A DNA stretch of 64,000 bases from Hofstenia miamia (Eukaryota; Xenacoelomorpha; Acoela), in the NCBI GenBank assembly GCA_004352715.1, contig SCFE01000027.1, positions 1-64,000 on the forward strand, given 5' to 3'. Under the pieces are notes generated by a model, which worked only from the letters and a program-made list of their open reading frames with translations, was not told the origin of the DNA and ran no database searches. The position numbers and the translations under genes are program-made. This document shows, piece after piece, positions 22,869 to 33,673 of this stretch (the stretch's first letter is position 1; the number at the start of each line of letters is the position of its first letter).

Positions 22869-23527
22869 NNNNNNNNNNNNNNNNNNNNNNNNNNNNNNNN
22901 NNNNNNNNNNNNNNNNNNNNNNNNNNNNNNNNNNNNNNNNNNNNNNNNNNNNNNNNNNNNNNNNNNNNNNNNNNNNNNNNNNNNNNNNNNNNNNNNNNNN
23001 NNNNNNNNNNNNNNNNNNNNNNNNNNNNNNNNNNNNNNNNNNNNNNNNNNNNNNNNNNNNNNNNNNNNNNNNNNNNNNNNNNNNNNNNNNNNNNNNNNNN
23101 NNNNNNNNNNNNNNNNNNNNNNNNNNNNNNNNNNNNNNNNNNNNNNNNNNNNNNNNNNNNNNNNNNNNNNNNNNNNNNNNNNNNNNNNNNNNNNNNNNNN
23201 NNNNNNNNNNNNNNNNNNNNNNNNNNNNNNNNNNNNNNNNNNNNNNNNNNNNNNNNNNNNNNNNNNNNNNNNNNNNNNNNNNNNNNNNNNNNNNNNNNNN
23301 NNNNNNNNNNNNNNNNNNNNNNNNNNNNNNNNNNNNNNNNNNNNNNNNNNNNNNNNNNNNNNNNNNNNNNNNNNNNNNNNNNNNNNNNNNNNNNNNNNNN
23401 NNNNNNNNNNNNNNNNNNNNNNNNNNNNNNNNNNNNNNNNNNNNNNNNNNNNNNNNNNNNNNNNNNNNNNNNNNNNNNNNNNNNNNNNNNNNNNNNNNNN
23501 NNNNNNNNNNNNNNNNNNNNNNNNNNN
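22869..23527. other. Assembly gap, 659 N
   Basis: Undetermined bases. Confidence 0.99.
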
Positions 23528-23635
23528 CCAGTTGCATAGAATTTTGAAATTTTGGCGATTAAACATGATGAAATTACGGATTTCACAAAATTCAATCAAA
23601 AGAAGCTAAATCTTTTTCATTCACTCAGTCGTTAT

Positions 23636-23744
23636 TTGACCGGTTTTAGACCGGTTCAAACCGGCCGGTCATAAAATACTGACCCGACCTGCACCAGTCT
23701 GACCGGTGCCGGTCACGCCGGTTGACTCGACCGATTTACACCTA
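23636..23744. repeat. Second hAT-type right terminus with ACCGG repeats
   Basis: Positions 23636-23735 hold many ACCGG/CCGGTC motifs and finish CCGATTTACACCTA. Directly after it (from about 23747) the transposase copy B begins in mid-gene, so this end marks an insertion point inside the hAT gene. Confidence 0.7.
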
Positions 23745-23746
23745 TG

Positions 23747-24604
23747 AGCTAAATATGGTCCTGATCTAAAAGTCTCTGAATTGTTTTTACATCCTTCAAA
23801 TCTTTCACGAAATATTTTACCCAAATATTATGACAAAGCTATTCAACCACTTAAGTGTACTTTTGAACGCCAACTGCAAAGTGTACCTGTATCACTCTCT
23901 GTTTCCCCGGTAGCCTTCCAATTTGATCATTGGACATCAAAATATAAGAGTATGTCGTTCACCGCAGTGAATTACCAATTCATTAACATAAACATCGAAA
24001 ACTGTACCGGAACAAAAGTGATACGTAGCATGCAAATAATATTTTGATAGATTTAAAAGAAAAAATGAAGCCGATTTTTGATGTCAATAAGCAGTACAAT
24101 TATAAACCAATATGTACTACAGACAGTGATAGTAAACTTGTGACTGCTGTTCAATCAAAATTTGATAGAGTATCATGTATGGTACATGACTTAAAAACAG
24201 TTCTACGAAGTTCATTAACTAGCCTGTCAAGAACTACTCCATCTTCTGATATCACTAACTGTCTTTCTGCAGCAAAGGAAATTGTTAGATACTTCAAAAG
24301 TAGTGGACTAAATTATAGATTAGAAACAAAGTTAGTACAGGAAGTAGACACTCGTTTTAATAGTTATTACTATATGCTTACGACTGTTGACAAGAATTTA
24401 GTGCAAGTGAAAAATCTGCTTGTACTGTTGACAAGAATTTAGTGCAAGTGAAAAATCTGCTTGTTCAGAAAGAGACACATGTTGACCAGATTACATATCT
24501 GAAGCAAGACTTAATAAAATCGCTTATTTCAGTTCTTAAACTTTTTGTTGAAGCCACAGATATTATAGCTTGTGAAAGTCACCCAACAATTTCATTGTGC
24601 TATC
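23747..24604 (+). pseudogene. hAT transposase copy B (catalytic region), frameshifted and cut by gap
   Basis: It aligns closely with copy A over 20645-21094 (many single-base differences, so a true second copy) and then extends further. FQFDHWTSKYKSM keeps the catalytic Asp that copy A has lost. After a 17-bp deletion (frameshift near 24013) it continues TDSDSKLVTAVQSKFDRVSC, then MVHDLKTVLRSS and QEVDTRFNSYYYML, the D-x-R-(W/F)-N-S motif of hAT catalytic cores. A 41-bp tandem duplication (24383-24464) makes a second frameshift. The hATC C-terminus would fall in the gap that follows. Confidence 0.85.
24383..24464. repeat. 41-bp tandem duplication inside hAT copy B
   Basis: ACTGTTGACAAGAATTTAGT and the following 21 bases are repeated head to tail with period 41. 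As 41 is not a multiple of three this shifts the frame. Confidence 0.9.
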
Positions 24605-25598
24605 NNNNNNNNNNNNNNNNNNNNNNNNNNNNNNNNNNNNNNNNNNNNNNNNNNNNNNNNNNNNNNNNNNNNNNNNNNNNNNNNNNNNNNNNNNNNNNNN
24701 NNNNNNNNNNNNNNNNNNNNNNNNNNNNNNNNNNNNNNNNNNNNNNNNNNNNNNNNNNNNNNNNNNNNNNNNNNNNNNNNNNNNNNNNNNNNNNNNNNNN
24801 NNNNNNNNNNNNNNNNNNNNNNNNNNNNNNNNNNNNNNNNNNNNNNNNNNNNNNNNNNNNNNNNNNNNNNNNNNNNNNNNNNNNNNNNNNNNNNNNNNNN
24901 NNNNNNNNNNNNNNNNNNNNNNNNNNNNNNNNNNNNNNNNNNNNNNNNNNNNNNNNNNNNNNNNNNNNNNNNNNNNNNNNNNNNNNNNNNNNNNNNNNNN
25001 NNNNNNNNNNNNNNNNNNNNNNNNNNNNNNNNNNNNNNNNNNNNNNNNNNNNNNNNNNNNNNNNNNNNNNNNNNNNNNNNNNNNNNNNNNNNNNNNNNNN
25101 NNNNNNNNNNNNNNNNNNNNNNNNNNNNNNNNNNNNNNNNNNNNNNNNNNNNNNNNNNNNNNNNNNNNNNNNNNNNNNNNNNNNNNNNNNNNNNNNNNNN
25201 NNNNNNNNNNNNNNNNNNNNNNNNNNNNNNNNNNNNNNNNNNNNNNNNNNNNNNNNNNNNNNNNNNNNNNNNNNNNNNNNNNNNNNNNNNNNNNNNNNNN
25301 NNNNNNNNNNNNNNNNNNNNNNNNNNNNNNNNNNNNNNNNNNNNNNNNNNNNNNNNNNNNNNNNNNNNNNNNNNNNNNNNNNNNNNNNNNNNNNNNNNNN
25401 NNNNNNNNNNNNNNNNNNNNNNNNNNNNNNNNNNNNNNNNNNNNNNNNNNNNNNNNNNNNNNNNNNNNNNNNNNNNNNNNNNNNNNNNNNNNNNNNNNNN
25501 NNNNNNNNNNNNNNNNNNNNNNNNNNNNNNNNNNNNNNNNNNNNNNNNNNNNNNNNNNNNNNNNNNNNNNNNNNNNNNNNNNNNNNNNNNNNNNNNNN
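24605..25598. other. Assembly gap, 994 N
   Basis: Undetermined bases; expected to hold the 3' part of hAT copy B. Confidence 0.99.
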
Positions 25599-25762
25599 TA
25601 GTATTTTTGTGCATTTTGATTTAATTTCGTAGTATTTTACGTTTTTCTCAATAGATGGCGGGCGGACCGGGCCGCCCGTTTATGCCCGGTGAATTCCAAC
25701 GGATGGATAAACGGGCGCAGGGCGGGCACGGGCAGAGTTAAATCTAAAAATGCAAAACACTA

Positions 25763-25770
25763 CTGATGAC
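25763..25770. repeat. TSD of hAT cluster in piggyBac (right)
   Basis: CTGATGAC, 7 of 8 with 19575-19582. Directly after it the piggyBac reading frame resumes with PEASDAHSGDEN. Confidence 0.75.
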
Positions 25771-27501
25771 CCTGAAGCATCCGACGCACACTCTGGGGAT
25801 GAAAACAATGCTGATATCAATAATTTCCCAAACTCTATATCGCGAGCAGAAGTCATAATAGCCGATTGTGAAGACAATAGTGATAATGAACCACAGCAGA
25901 AGCGTGCGAAACGCTAATTGAAGTCGCAATGGAAAAGTGATAACTTGCCTCGATACTCTAGTGTTTTTGCTTCGCAGCCAGATGTGTTTATAACACCTTC
26001 GTCTATTGAGGCTATGGAGAAATTCATGCCCGACCATATCATAAATCTTGTTGAATTCTCCAACCTATACAGCATGCAGAACAATCACTCACTAGGCCAT
26101 ACGCACCAAGAATTTAAAGTATTTCTTGCCATACCTATGTACAGTGTCTACACATGCCTGTTCCAAGAAAAAGAATGCTATTGGAGAAGAGCAGTGATGT
26201 GCCTATAATAATTGCGGATAGCATGCGGCGTGATCGGTTTGAGAAAAAAAACTATTCTTGCACGTGTGTGACCTGCTGGCGATAGGTTTGGCAAAGTCAG
26301 GCCTTTGATCATTCTGATCAATAAAATCTTTATGCGGCTAGCTTCCACAGAAAAAATCTATGCCATCGATGAAAGTATGGTTCCGTACTACGACCGACAC
26401 GGGGCAAAAGAATATATACCGGTACGCGGAAAATCTGATACGTTTCAGTTATAAATTTTGGTGCGGTTGCCTTCAAGGTGATTACCTGGCCTTATGGTAA
26501 ACAGTCAAACAATATTGAAGGCACACTTGGACTAGGCGCAAATGGGGTTCTAGCATATACGGACAAGTTGGTAGCAAAACACGAAACTGGATATCATTTG
26601 TTTTTTGAAAATTTCTTCAATGGCGTACTGGTGTTGCGCAAATTGCCACGGCGAGGTATCAACGCTCCGGGCACTGTGCGCAAAAATCAAACTGAAAGTT
26701 GCCCTATAGACAAAAACGTGTTGAAACGGTAAAATATGGGGTATTATCAATATTATTCCAATGATGAAATTGTACTTTGCGGTTGGAAAGACAATTCTGT
26801 ACTGTACGTTGCCAGTAACGCTCTGACAGTTCTGCCACTAAATCAAGCTCCTCGATGGAACATGGCTGAAAAGAAAGCGGTTTTTATTGATTAGGCAAAA
26901 CTAATCGACCACTACAATCAGCACATGGGCTATGTTGATCGCATGGATCAAAATTTACAACAATATCGCCCATTGATTCGAGGCAAAAAGTGGTCTCCTT
27001 TATTTCAATTTTGTGTTGACACTGCGCGCCACAATGCATGGCAATACTATCGCCGACGTGGCGGTAATCTGGACCAGCTGGCTTTTTTTACGACCCGTAG
27101 TAACAACTTGGCTAGATTCATATGGCTAGAAACCAGTACAGGGTCATCGCCAACNNNNNNNNNNNNNNNNNNNNNNNNNNNNNNNNNNNNNNNNNNNNNN
27201 NNNNNNNNNNNNNNNNNNNNNNNNNNNNNNNNNNNNNNNGCTAGAAACCAGTACAGGGTCATCGCCAACAGGGCCGTCCACTACAGTGAAGCAGATGCGG
27301 CTTGACGCGATTGCACATTGGCCCGTGGAACAAGCTTCACAAACTCGCTGTAGACATTACTATCGAAAGTGTCTAACCCGATGTGAAAAATGTGGTCGGG
27401 GTCTACACAGTCGTTGCTTCAAAGACTTTCATGTTTGTTCTAGTACTTTTCTCCTTTTTATCAGGTTATTGTCATTATATGCTGTAGTTCATTTATTTTG
27501 A
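25771..27501 (+). pseudogene. piggyBac transposase, main part (frameshifted)
   Basis: In order: an acidic N-terminal segment (PEASDAHSGDENNADINN); after a TAA at 25914, WKSDNLPRYSSVF and MPDHIINLVEFSNLYS, the start of the DDE domain; KIYAIDESMVPYYDRHGAKE near 26355 with the first catalytic Asp region; GYHLFFENFFNGVLVLRKLP near 26600; MGYVDRMDQNLQQYRPLIRG near 26925; and a C-terminal cysteine-rich finger (CRHYYRKCLTRCEKCGRGLH, CFKDFH) near 27340-27430. At least four frame changes or stops and an 85-N gap break it. All blocks occur in normal family order, so this was one full transposase. Confidence 0.92.
27125..27269. repeat. 30-bp exact direct repeat flanking an 85-N gap (assembly artefact)
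   Basis: GCTAGAAACCAGTACAGGGT and the following 10 bases end the left contig (27125-27154) and begin the right one (27240-27269). The two contigs probably overlap here and the gap (27155-27239) may not exist. If the repeat is collapsed, the piggyBac frame runs on. Confidence 0.85.
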
Positions 27502-27670
27502 TATCATATATGCCTAGCGTTCTATATATAGGACGGCAAATGCATATTCTTTAATTGGAACACACATAAAAGTTCAGTCAAATTCAGAACTTTTAGGACC
27601 TAGTGGCCCAAAATAAGCATAACATATTCTACAAAATTATAAAATATGACTTTCGGCATTAATGAGTTAA

Positions 27671-28601
27671 GCTTTATGTGTATGAAAATTTTGACCTTAC
27701 AAATAATAATGCCTCCTATTCGCTTTTATAAATACTAGAAGTTGACTTGCTCACGGCAAGCATGGATATGATTCAACTTCAGACTAAGAATGCTGATCTT
27801 AAAAGTTTATGGTAACCATTCAAATCATAAATGATTTCATATGTACCATATATTAAGATAATCATTGAAGTTATGGAAATGTTAATTGCAATGCATAAAC
27901 GTATCTGTAAAACATTACAATTTATGCATTCTTTGATAGCAGTGGAGACATACTTCTTTAGTGGCTGTAACTGAAAGTGAATATTTATAAATTTTAAAAG
28001 CTCATTACATCTTATTGTCAAAGTAAGAGGAAAGAGGATGCATCCCTTCCTTACTTCGTCAATTTAGTTCACACAATGCCTATTTTGATTAAATTAAGAG
28101 CAGTCTCAAATTTGAATTGTTCTTTCACCTATCAAAAATATAAAATATTTATTTAAAAGCATGAGTGGCTTAGTTGTCATTCTAATTTTTACCAACAATA
28201 AATGTTCAGAAATTATATTTGTGTTTTGATATTAAAGGTGCTCCTAGCTAATAACTATATTTATTTAAAAAAATTTTGACATGGAAGTTAATTGGAAAAA
28301 TTCAAACTTTGCAGAATTTTGCCCCTTCCTCCCAATCCGTAGCTTAATGAGAAATAATCTTTGCCATGAGATGCTGCCTCCTAATGACTACAAATTGAAC
28401 CATTCACCTTCTAAGACAAGGAAAACTTTCATGTGGTATTATAAATATATTTTAATTGATGTTTTAAAATGTGTTTTCTTAAAATAGCACTTTCCGATCA
28501 TTAGACCATAATATCATGAAAACTAATTTCTACATTCTCATGAAGCTTTAAATAGATGAAGAAAATATTCCTTCTCAAAACCCCAAGCAAAAAGTTGAGC
28601 C
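27671..28601. other. AT-rich stretch, no gene seen
   Basis: Several short open frames (up to 80 codons) show no recognisable domain. Nothing structural was identified. Confidence 0.4.
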
Positions 28602-29276
28602 CAGATATGGAAGTTAGGCAGATTTTTGCAACCTGCAGTGCCCCGCCTTAGAGACTTTGTACCCTGCCCCATTTCCACTTGTTGACATCTGTTTCATATT
28701 TCCCCAAGCTTTATGTTCTACAGCCTCAAATTGCTCAACTAAAATTCTTTTCTTATTGCCACATATTTGTTCGATGACACCTTTCATAGCATTGCACCAC
28801 ACCACCACTGTCAAATATTTTGAATTTTTACTGCCAATAGCAATCTAATACCAATATATATTAAATTCATATTAATAGCTAAATAACAAATTTTAACTCT
28901 ATAAAGCTAATATTTTATGCAATACATTTATGCAAGGATAATTGCAAAGCCTAATGATGACAAACCAAATCAAAAAAATATTTTTGGTATTATTGAATTG
29001 AATCCAATTTCGATAAGAGTTAAAAATACATGGTAATTGATTTTTCAAAATTTCCAAAACAATCAAAATGTTATCATGAAGGGAAGTGTGATGCAAAAAT
29101 TAGATTTACAATCTCAAGAATTGGCAGTTCTTTGGTTCAGTTATTATAACTCAAAAATGTTTTTACCCCAGTTTTGCCCCATGGGTACTCACTTTAGAAA
29201 AATCTTGCTCCATACCCGCCCGACTTGCCCCACCCCACCTTGACCCATTGGTTGACCCGCCCTACTTCCATCTCTG

Positions 29277-29570
29277 GTATAGAAATAATTGTATATGACA
29301 ATGTTCTCCATACCATAGGACAATACTTACGGTGATTGGTTGATGCCCTGGTTAAAAAACAATTGGAGCAAGGCTGGGGATGAGCAATGTATTGGCAGCG
29401 CAACCTCTGACTTTGTGCACGGCACACCTCATTAGGTTTAGCAGTGCTATTTACATAAAGAAACCAGTTAAGATTAGTTGTTACTCTCATGAGCTTTAGT
29501 AGGCCTCTTGATTTCCTGAAGATTAAAAGTGGTGAAAATTTAAATCTTTAACATTAAATTCGCGCAAGTT
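29277..29570 (+). repeat. Dispersed repeat, copy 1 (partner at 52393)
   Basis: It aligns with 52393-52605: GTATAGAAAT, TATATGACAATGTTCT, CAACCTCTGA, TTTGTG, ATAGGTTTAG-like, CTCTCATGAGCT, GGATTTCCT-like and AACATTAAATTCGC occur in the same order. Homology starts exactly at the hAT right end (29276/29277). No coding content was recognised. Confidence 0.8.
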
Positions 29571-29668
29571 TCGTGTCAATTTTGAAATACTTAATCCATT
29601 CACAGCATCTAAATATTTTTTTGAATTCATTTTGAGAAATTAGAAATTTCCAGTTATATATATATATA

Positions 29669-29841
29669 NNNNNNNNNNNNNNNNNNNNNNNNNNNNNNNN
29701 NNNNNNNNNNNNNNNNNNNNNNNNNNNNNNNNNNNNNNNNNNNNNNNNNNNNNNNNNNNNNNNNNNNNNNNNNNNNNNNNNNNNNNNNNNNNNNNNNNNN
29801 NNNNNNNNNNNNNNNNNNNNNNNNNNNNNNNNNNNNNNNNN
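29669..29841. other. Assembly gap, 173 N, inside (AT)n
   Basis: (AT)n on both sides; likely an unresolved microsatellite. Confidence 0.99.
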
Positions 29842-29940
29842 TATATATATATACTCCCAACAAAATGAAGAAAGACTGTTTCACACAAACATGGAATATA
29901 CAGAATTTATTTCTCTGGTAGTCTTTTAAACATATAAAAA
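29842..29940 (+). repeat. (AT)n-anchored repeat, copy 1 (partner at 57392)
   Basis: Straight after (AT)n this reads CTGTTTCACACAAACATGGA, then ATACAGAATT and GTCTTTTAAACATATAAAA. The same blocks follow (AT)n at 57392-57520 (CTGCTTCAAACAAACATGGA, ATACAAAATTCATTT, GTCTTTTACACCCATAAAA). The shared unit therefore includes a microsatellite next to a fixed sequence. Confidence 0.7.
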
Positions 29941-29989
29941 TCTTGCCCCACCTTACCCCATGGGTCGGTCCGCTCCACTTCCAACTCTG

Positions 29990-30757
29990 ATAGAGCCTAA
30001 GAATTTTCAATAAATTGGTTAAAATTGTTAAAAATATTTTTTTGGCATAGAATATTAAATTTTTAGTATTAGACTCCAAAAGCGCTCAGTGACCTACTAT
30101 GCCTTAAATAAACTCAAGAAAATTCATTAGTACTAGCGTAATTTATTTTGAAATATTACGCTTACAAATTTTTGCTAAAAATTGACAGAATTGGTTAGCA
30201 TGGTAACGCCATGCTCAAAGTTTTATCTTTGGCATGATTTTTAAATTTTTGAGTAAATGACTTCAAATAGTATCATATGAACTTGCTTCAGAGAAGAAAA
30301 AAGTTTCATTAAGTATGAGCACCCTTACCTATAATCGCTAATCAAAAGTAAATGTATTTATTATTTTGCAAATAATAATGGTAAGCTTTCTAAAACTCAA
30401 TTAACAAAGAGCTATATTATTGTGAAATGATGCAGCATTGGAGTAGGAATCGAATTTAGGATATTGATATAGCATGAGCAGAAATTGTTCAAAACTTCGA
30501 AAGTAGGAACACATTCCCCACATAGCGAAGCATAGGATTAAGTGAACACTTAATCGACGCTGTAAATAGATAATTAAAGCTTTATGAAACAATTGATTTA
30601 GCAGAATAAGAGTTCTGTATTAAATACTCAGACATCGACTTCATCTTGATCTTGCTTGTACTTAACACAAACTTTTAGCATTAGAGTGCTCAACCACATC
30701 TTTAAATCTTACTAGCACTTTAATGGTCAAAATTTGTCTGTTGACATACAATAATAA
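29990..30757. other. AT-rich stretch, no gene seen
   Basis: No coding or structural signal that I can support. Confidence 0.4.
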
Positions 30758-30962
30758 CACTATAAGTACCATTACTCCTTGAGATTCATTTTACATGTAA
30801 CATTTCAATTAAAAAATTATGTAAAAGAATGAAAAAACTTTACTTATGGAAATTCAAATTGATTATCGATATTTTTGGAGTTGTATATACCTGCTGTTGT
30901 TTTTAACGAATGCAAACAAAATTTTAATTGAGACAATTTTGACACATCTGGTACTTCTAGTG
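30758..30962. mobile_element. piggyBac-like MITE (205 bp)
   Basis: The left end CACTATAAGTACCA and the reverse complement of the right end CACTAGAAGTACCA differ at one of 14 bases. The flanks are ATAA (30754-30757) and TTAA (30963-30966), i.e. a TTAA target duplication with one change. There is no ORF. A similar single end (CACTAGAAGGGCC after TCAA) occurs at 42416. Confidence 0.75.
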
Positions 30963-30966
30963 TTAA

Positions 30967-33498
30967 TCAAATTAATCATAACGTAATGTACAATATTATT
31001 TTTGAGGCAGAGTTAAAATTTTTGGTAAACGCGTTAAAGCGGTAATATACGGAAAATTCCATGTAATGGTAAATTCAAATAATATATTGTGCAAATAAGA
31101 TCATACTGGTATGTTAGAATTTGTGTTTGGTTGACAGTGTGATATTATTGCAAAAATCAGTTGATTGCATCGTTATTTCGATGCTTATCTTTCATAAATC
31201 ATGCTCTTTATGTTTATCCTAATAAGACATTTACCAAGCTCACCAACAAATATACTACATGTACATGCTTTAAATTTTCACATTGCATTTCAATTTAAAC
31301 ATCTCTTATCCACATAAAGAATTTATGAACAAAAGCAAAAAAAAATTAAACCAACACGTTAATTTTAAATTGTAAAAACTATTTTAGTTTACACGTTTAT
31401 TTTGATTAATACACTAGCTTCGGACAGCCCTATTTTGAGTGCCAACCACATCTGTTGATATAACTGAAATTAGCTATATATCTACTCTATATCGTTTCAA
31501 GCATGCAGGTTGTTCCAGAACGAGACAATTTGAAGATCGTACAAGCACTCCTTGTAGACACCTTGATCCTAACTAACAGTTATGAAATTCATGTATATGC
31601 TAAGTTACATTGCCGTGTAACTAAATAATAGCTATGAAGCAATGTAAATCCTTTATTATCCAAATTATATATATATAGCTTATCAAAGGAAAGCATTTCA
31701 ATGGCACAAGCAGGATGGAACAATGCCTTTGTAATTGACTAAAGAAGTCTGAGCTTGTGCTAAGTCGCAGTGAAATTCAATCAATGGGTATACGTGTTAT
31801 AACACTTTGATGACATTTATTTAAAGCTGACATTCATTCGTCTGAAGAAAAAAGATTTTTTTTAAATATAGTTTTTTAACAGTTTCAATTTCAATAAAAA
31901 TAATTCTTTAGCCAACAGAGAAAATCTGATTTTTCATAACTTTTCATAGACAGTTAATTTTAAGGAAATAGTGCGTGTTTGAAAATTATCACTTTAGAAT
32001 AGAGTAACATTATATGAATGCTTATCCCTTATCATTTCTACACAAGAATTGCTTTGCTAATATTCAATTCAATTGAAATGGACAAGGAAATACGTTTTGC
32101 TAATTAGAATTCGAATTGTGTTAGTCTCCAAGAATTGAATAGAATCTGCTTAATGATTAATTAACCTAGATTAATTCACAGGAAATGTATATTCATTTGT
32201 ACATTAATTTGAAATGAAACTTTAACAGATTGATGTAACGTGGAAAAGTACTTCAGCTTTACTTAAGGAAAGTATAATTTAAAGCAAAATAACTGCTTAT
32301 AATTTAATTGGTTAAAACAACCTTCCAATTCCATATCTAAATTTATTCTGTCAACAATTTCTGAGTGTTAGTTTAAAGCGTAAGTTGTTTAGTATTTTAG
32401 TTTACATTTAGAATTTTTCAATGATTTTAATACTAATAATATTTCTTTTTATTATACAGTTAATGTAAGAAGCGTGTAAATATAAAGGAAATAGAGGCCA
32501 ATTTAAGTAATGCTTATGCAAAAATTATAAATTGCAAGAAATGCTAAATACATCAGTAATGATTTATTCTTAAGACTAGTCTCAACTATTTTGCTTTCTG
32601 TAACAGCAGTCCACCTAAACTCCCTTCAAGCGCTAGTGCTCTCAGATTGTATATAAATATAGTTTTTATAAAAACCATTATAAATTGTTCATGCTGAATA
32701 CACACACTTATATATATATATATATATTAGCATTTCATGTATCTATACATACATAGAATGAAAAGCTATAAATGAACTGCATATTTATATTGTATAATTA
32801 ATGATGCATATATTAGGCTTGAATATAGAAATTAGATTTCTACAACAATTTTAAAAACCTTTCCATATTTTTTCATTAATTTCTAAGTTTTCCCTTTGAG
32901 GTACAGGACCAGAATTTTACTGATTTTATTCCCACTTAGTAACCTTGAAATTGGACCCTGTCCCATACCATGCCGGTAAGATATCATTATCTGATTCCGT
33001 AGCTCCATTGGTCCCAAAGCTTTGGTTCCACTTCGACCAACATTGGCAAAAATTTGAGCAACATCATAAAATCCGTGGTTAAAGGTTCCTTATTTTTTTC
33101 CTAGTCCAATGCTGAAGAATTTAGTCACAGTTCTATGGGATTGGGTCGACTTAAGTCCATAGGACTGAGTAGTCAAACAGAACCCTAATTTTGGTTTGTC
33201 AAATTGACTAAGGTACGATGCGAAATTTCAGCTCAGTAAATACAAGTGCTATGATTGATTACAACTGCTAAGTTACACAAAATAGAAGATTGGAATGTTT
33301 TTTATCCAAGCGTTAACCAAAGCTATTCAAATTTAATTTCTAGCAAATGTTTCAGTTAATTTTAGTTCAAGTCCTGTTCAAAATGGAATTAAGATTTAAT
33401 AACTTAAAGACATGATATATGGAAAAAATTCATGTAGTGAGCTGCTAAGAATCATATACATTTTGTAGATTATTATATGGAATTGCGGTGTCACTAAA
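30967..33498. other. AT-rich stretch with a subterminal-repeat-like patch
   Basis: Mostly featureless. (AT)n lies at 32706-32727. Positions 32905-33190 are GC-richer with repeated GGACC / GGTTCCA / GGTCCCA motifs and end CAGAACCCTA (reverse complement TAGGGTTCTG), like a hAT right end. A related patch (GGTTCCAAT, AGGACCAG, GGGACTAACACCAG, ending CAGAACACTA) lies at 46730-46847. No left end was identified. Confidence 0.45.
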
Positions 33499-33673
33499 TA
33501 TAGGCTTGGTGCATAAGTCTTTTCGTTTTTTTATTTAAATTTCTAAGCCTACAATAGTATCTTATTTTAACCTTATAGGCATATTCTATCTCGTGTAATG
33601 TCTACTAGTTACTACTAACTACTAATCCAAAAAACTAATCCAAAACTGCTAATCCATATTATTGATTTTTGCA

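Larger units (their letters stand above)
19583..25762 (+). mobile_element. hAT element cluster nested in piggyBac
   Basis: The left end TAGTGTTTTGC and the right end GCAAAACACTA are exact inverted repeats. Inside them both ends carry GCCCGTGCCCGCC and many CGGGC subterminal repeats (19597-19690 and 25655-25735). The cluster contains a BED-finger hAT transposase (19856-21094), then a second diverged copy of the same gene (23747-24604), and two further CCGG-rich hAT-type ends between them (22622-22717, 23636-23744). At least one hAT therefore appears to have jumped into another. Three gaps (700, 659 and 994 N) hide the rest, including the expected C-terminal domains. Confidence 0.85.
19093..27666 (+). 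mobile_element. piggyBac element interrupted by a hAT cluster
   Basis: TTAA at 19089-19092 and at 27667-27670 flank the element. Terminal sequences CTCACTTTAGCC (left) and the reverse complement of the right end, CTCATTAATGCC, match at 8 of 12. Near both ends lie copies of a palindromic motif (GTCCTACATGTAGGAC at 19109; variants at 19448 and 27519). Between them are split pieces of a piggyBac transposase. Removing 19583-25770 leaves about 2.4 kb, the normal size of a piggyBac element. Confidence 0.88.
28602..29989. mobile_element. hAT-like element(s) with GGGGC / CCCGCC subterminal motifs
   Basis: The left end CAGATATGGAAGTTAGGC (28602) is matched by two right ends: reverse complement CAGAGATGGAAGTAGGGC at 29276 and CAGAGTTGGAAGTGGAGC at 29989. 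Around each are CTTGCCCCA/CCCGCC/TGCCCCGCC repeats. The flanks GTTGAGCC (28594-28601) and ATAGAGCC (29990-29997) share 6 of 8, so 28602-29989 is the best outer element. The end at 29276 would then belong to a nested relative whose left end was not seen. There is no transposase. A 173-N gap lies inside. Confidence 0.6.

Noticed and set aside
20681-25632. Very long open frames (up to 396 codons) on both strands
   Set aside because: They run through N gaps where no stop can occur. Only the ends with real bases carry information, and these are annotated as hAT copies.
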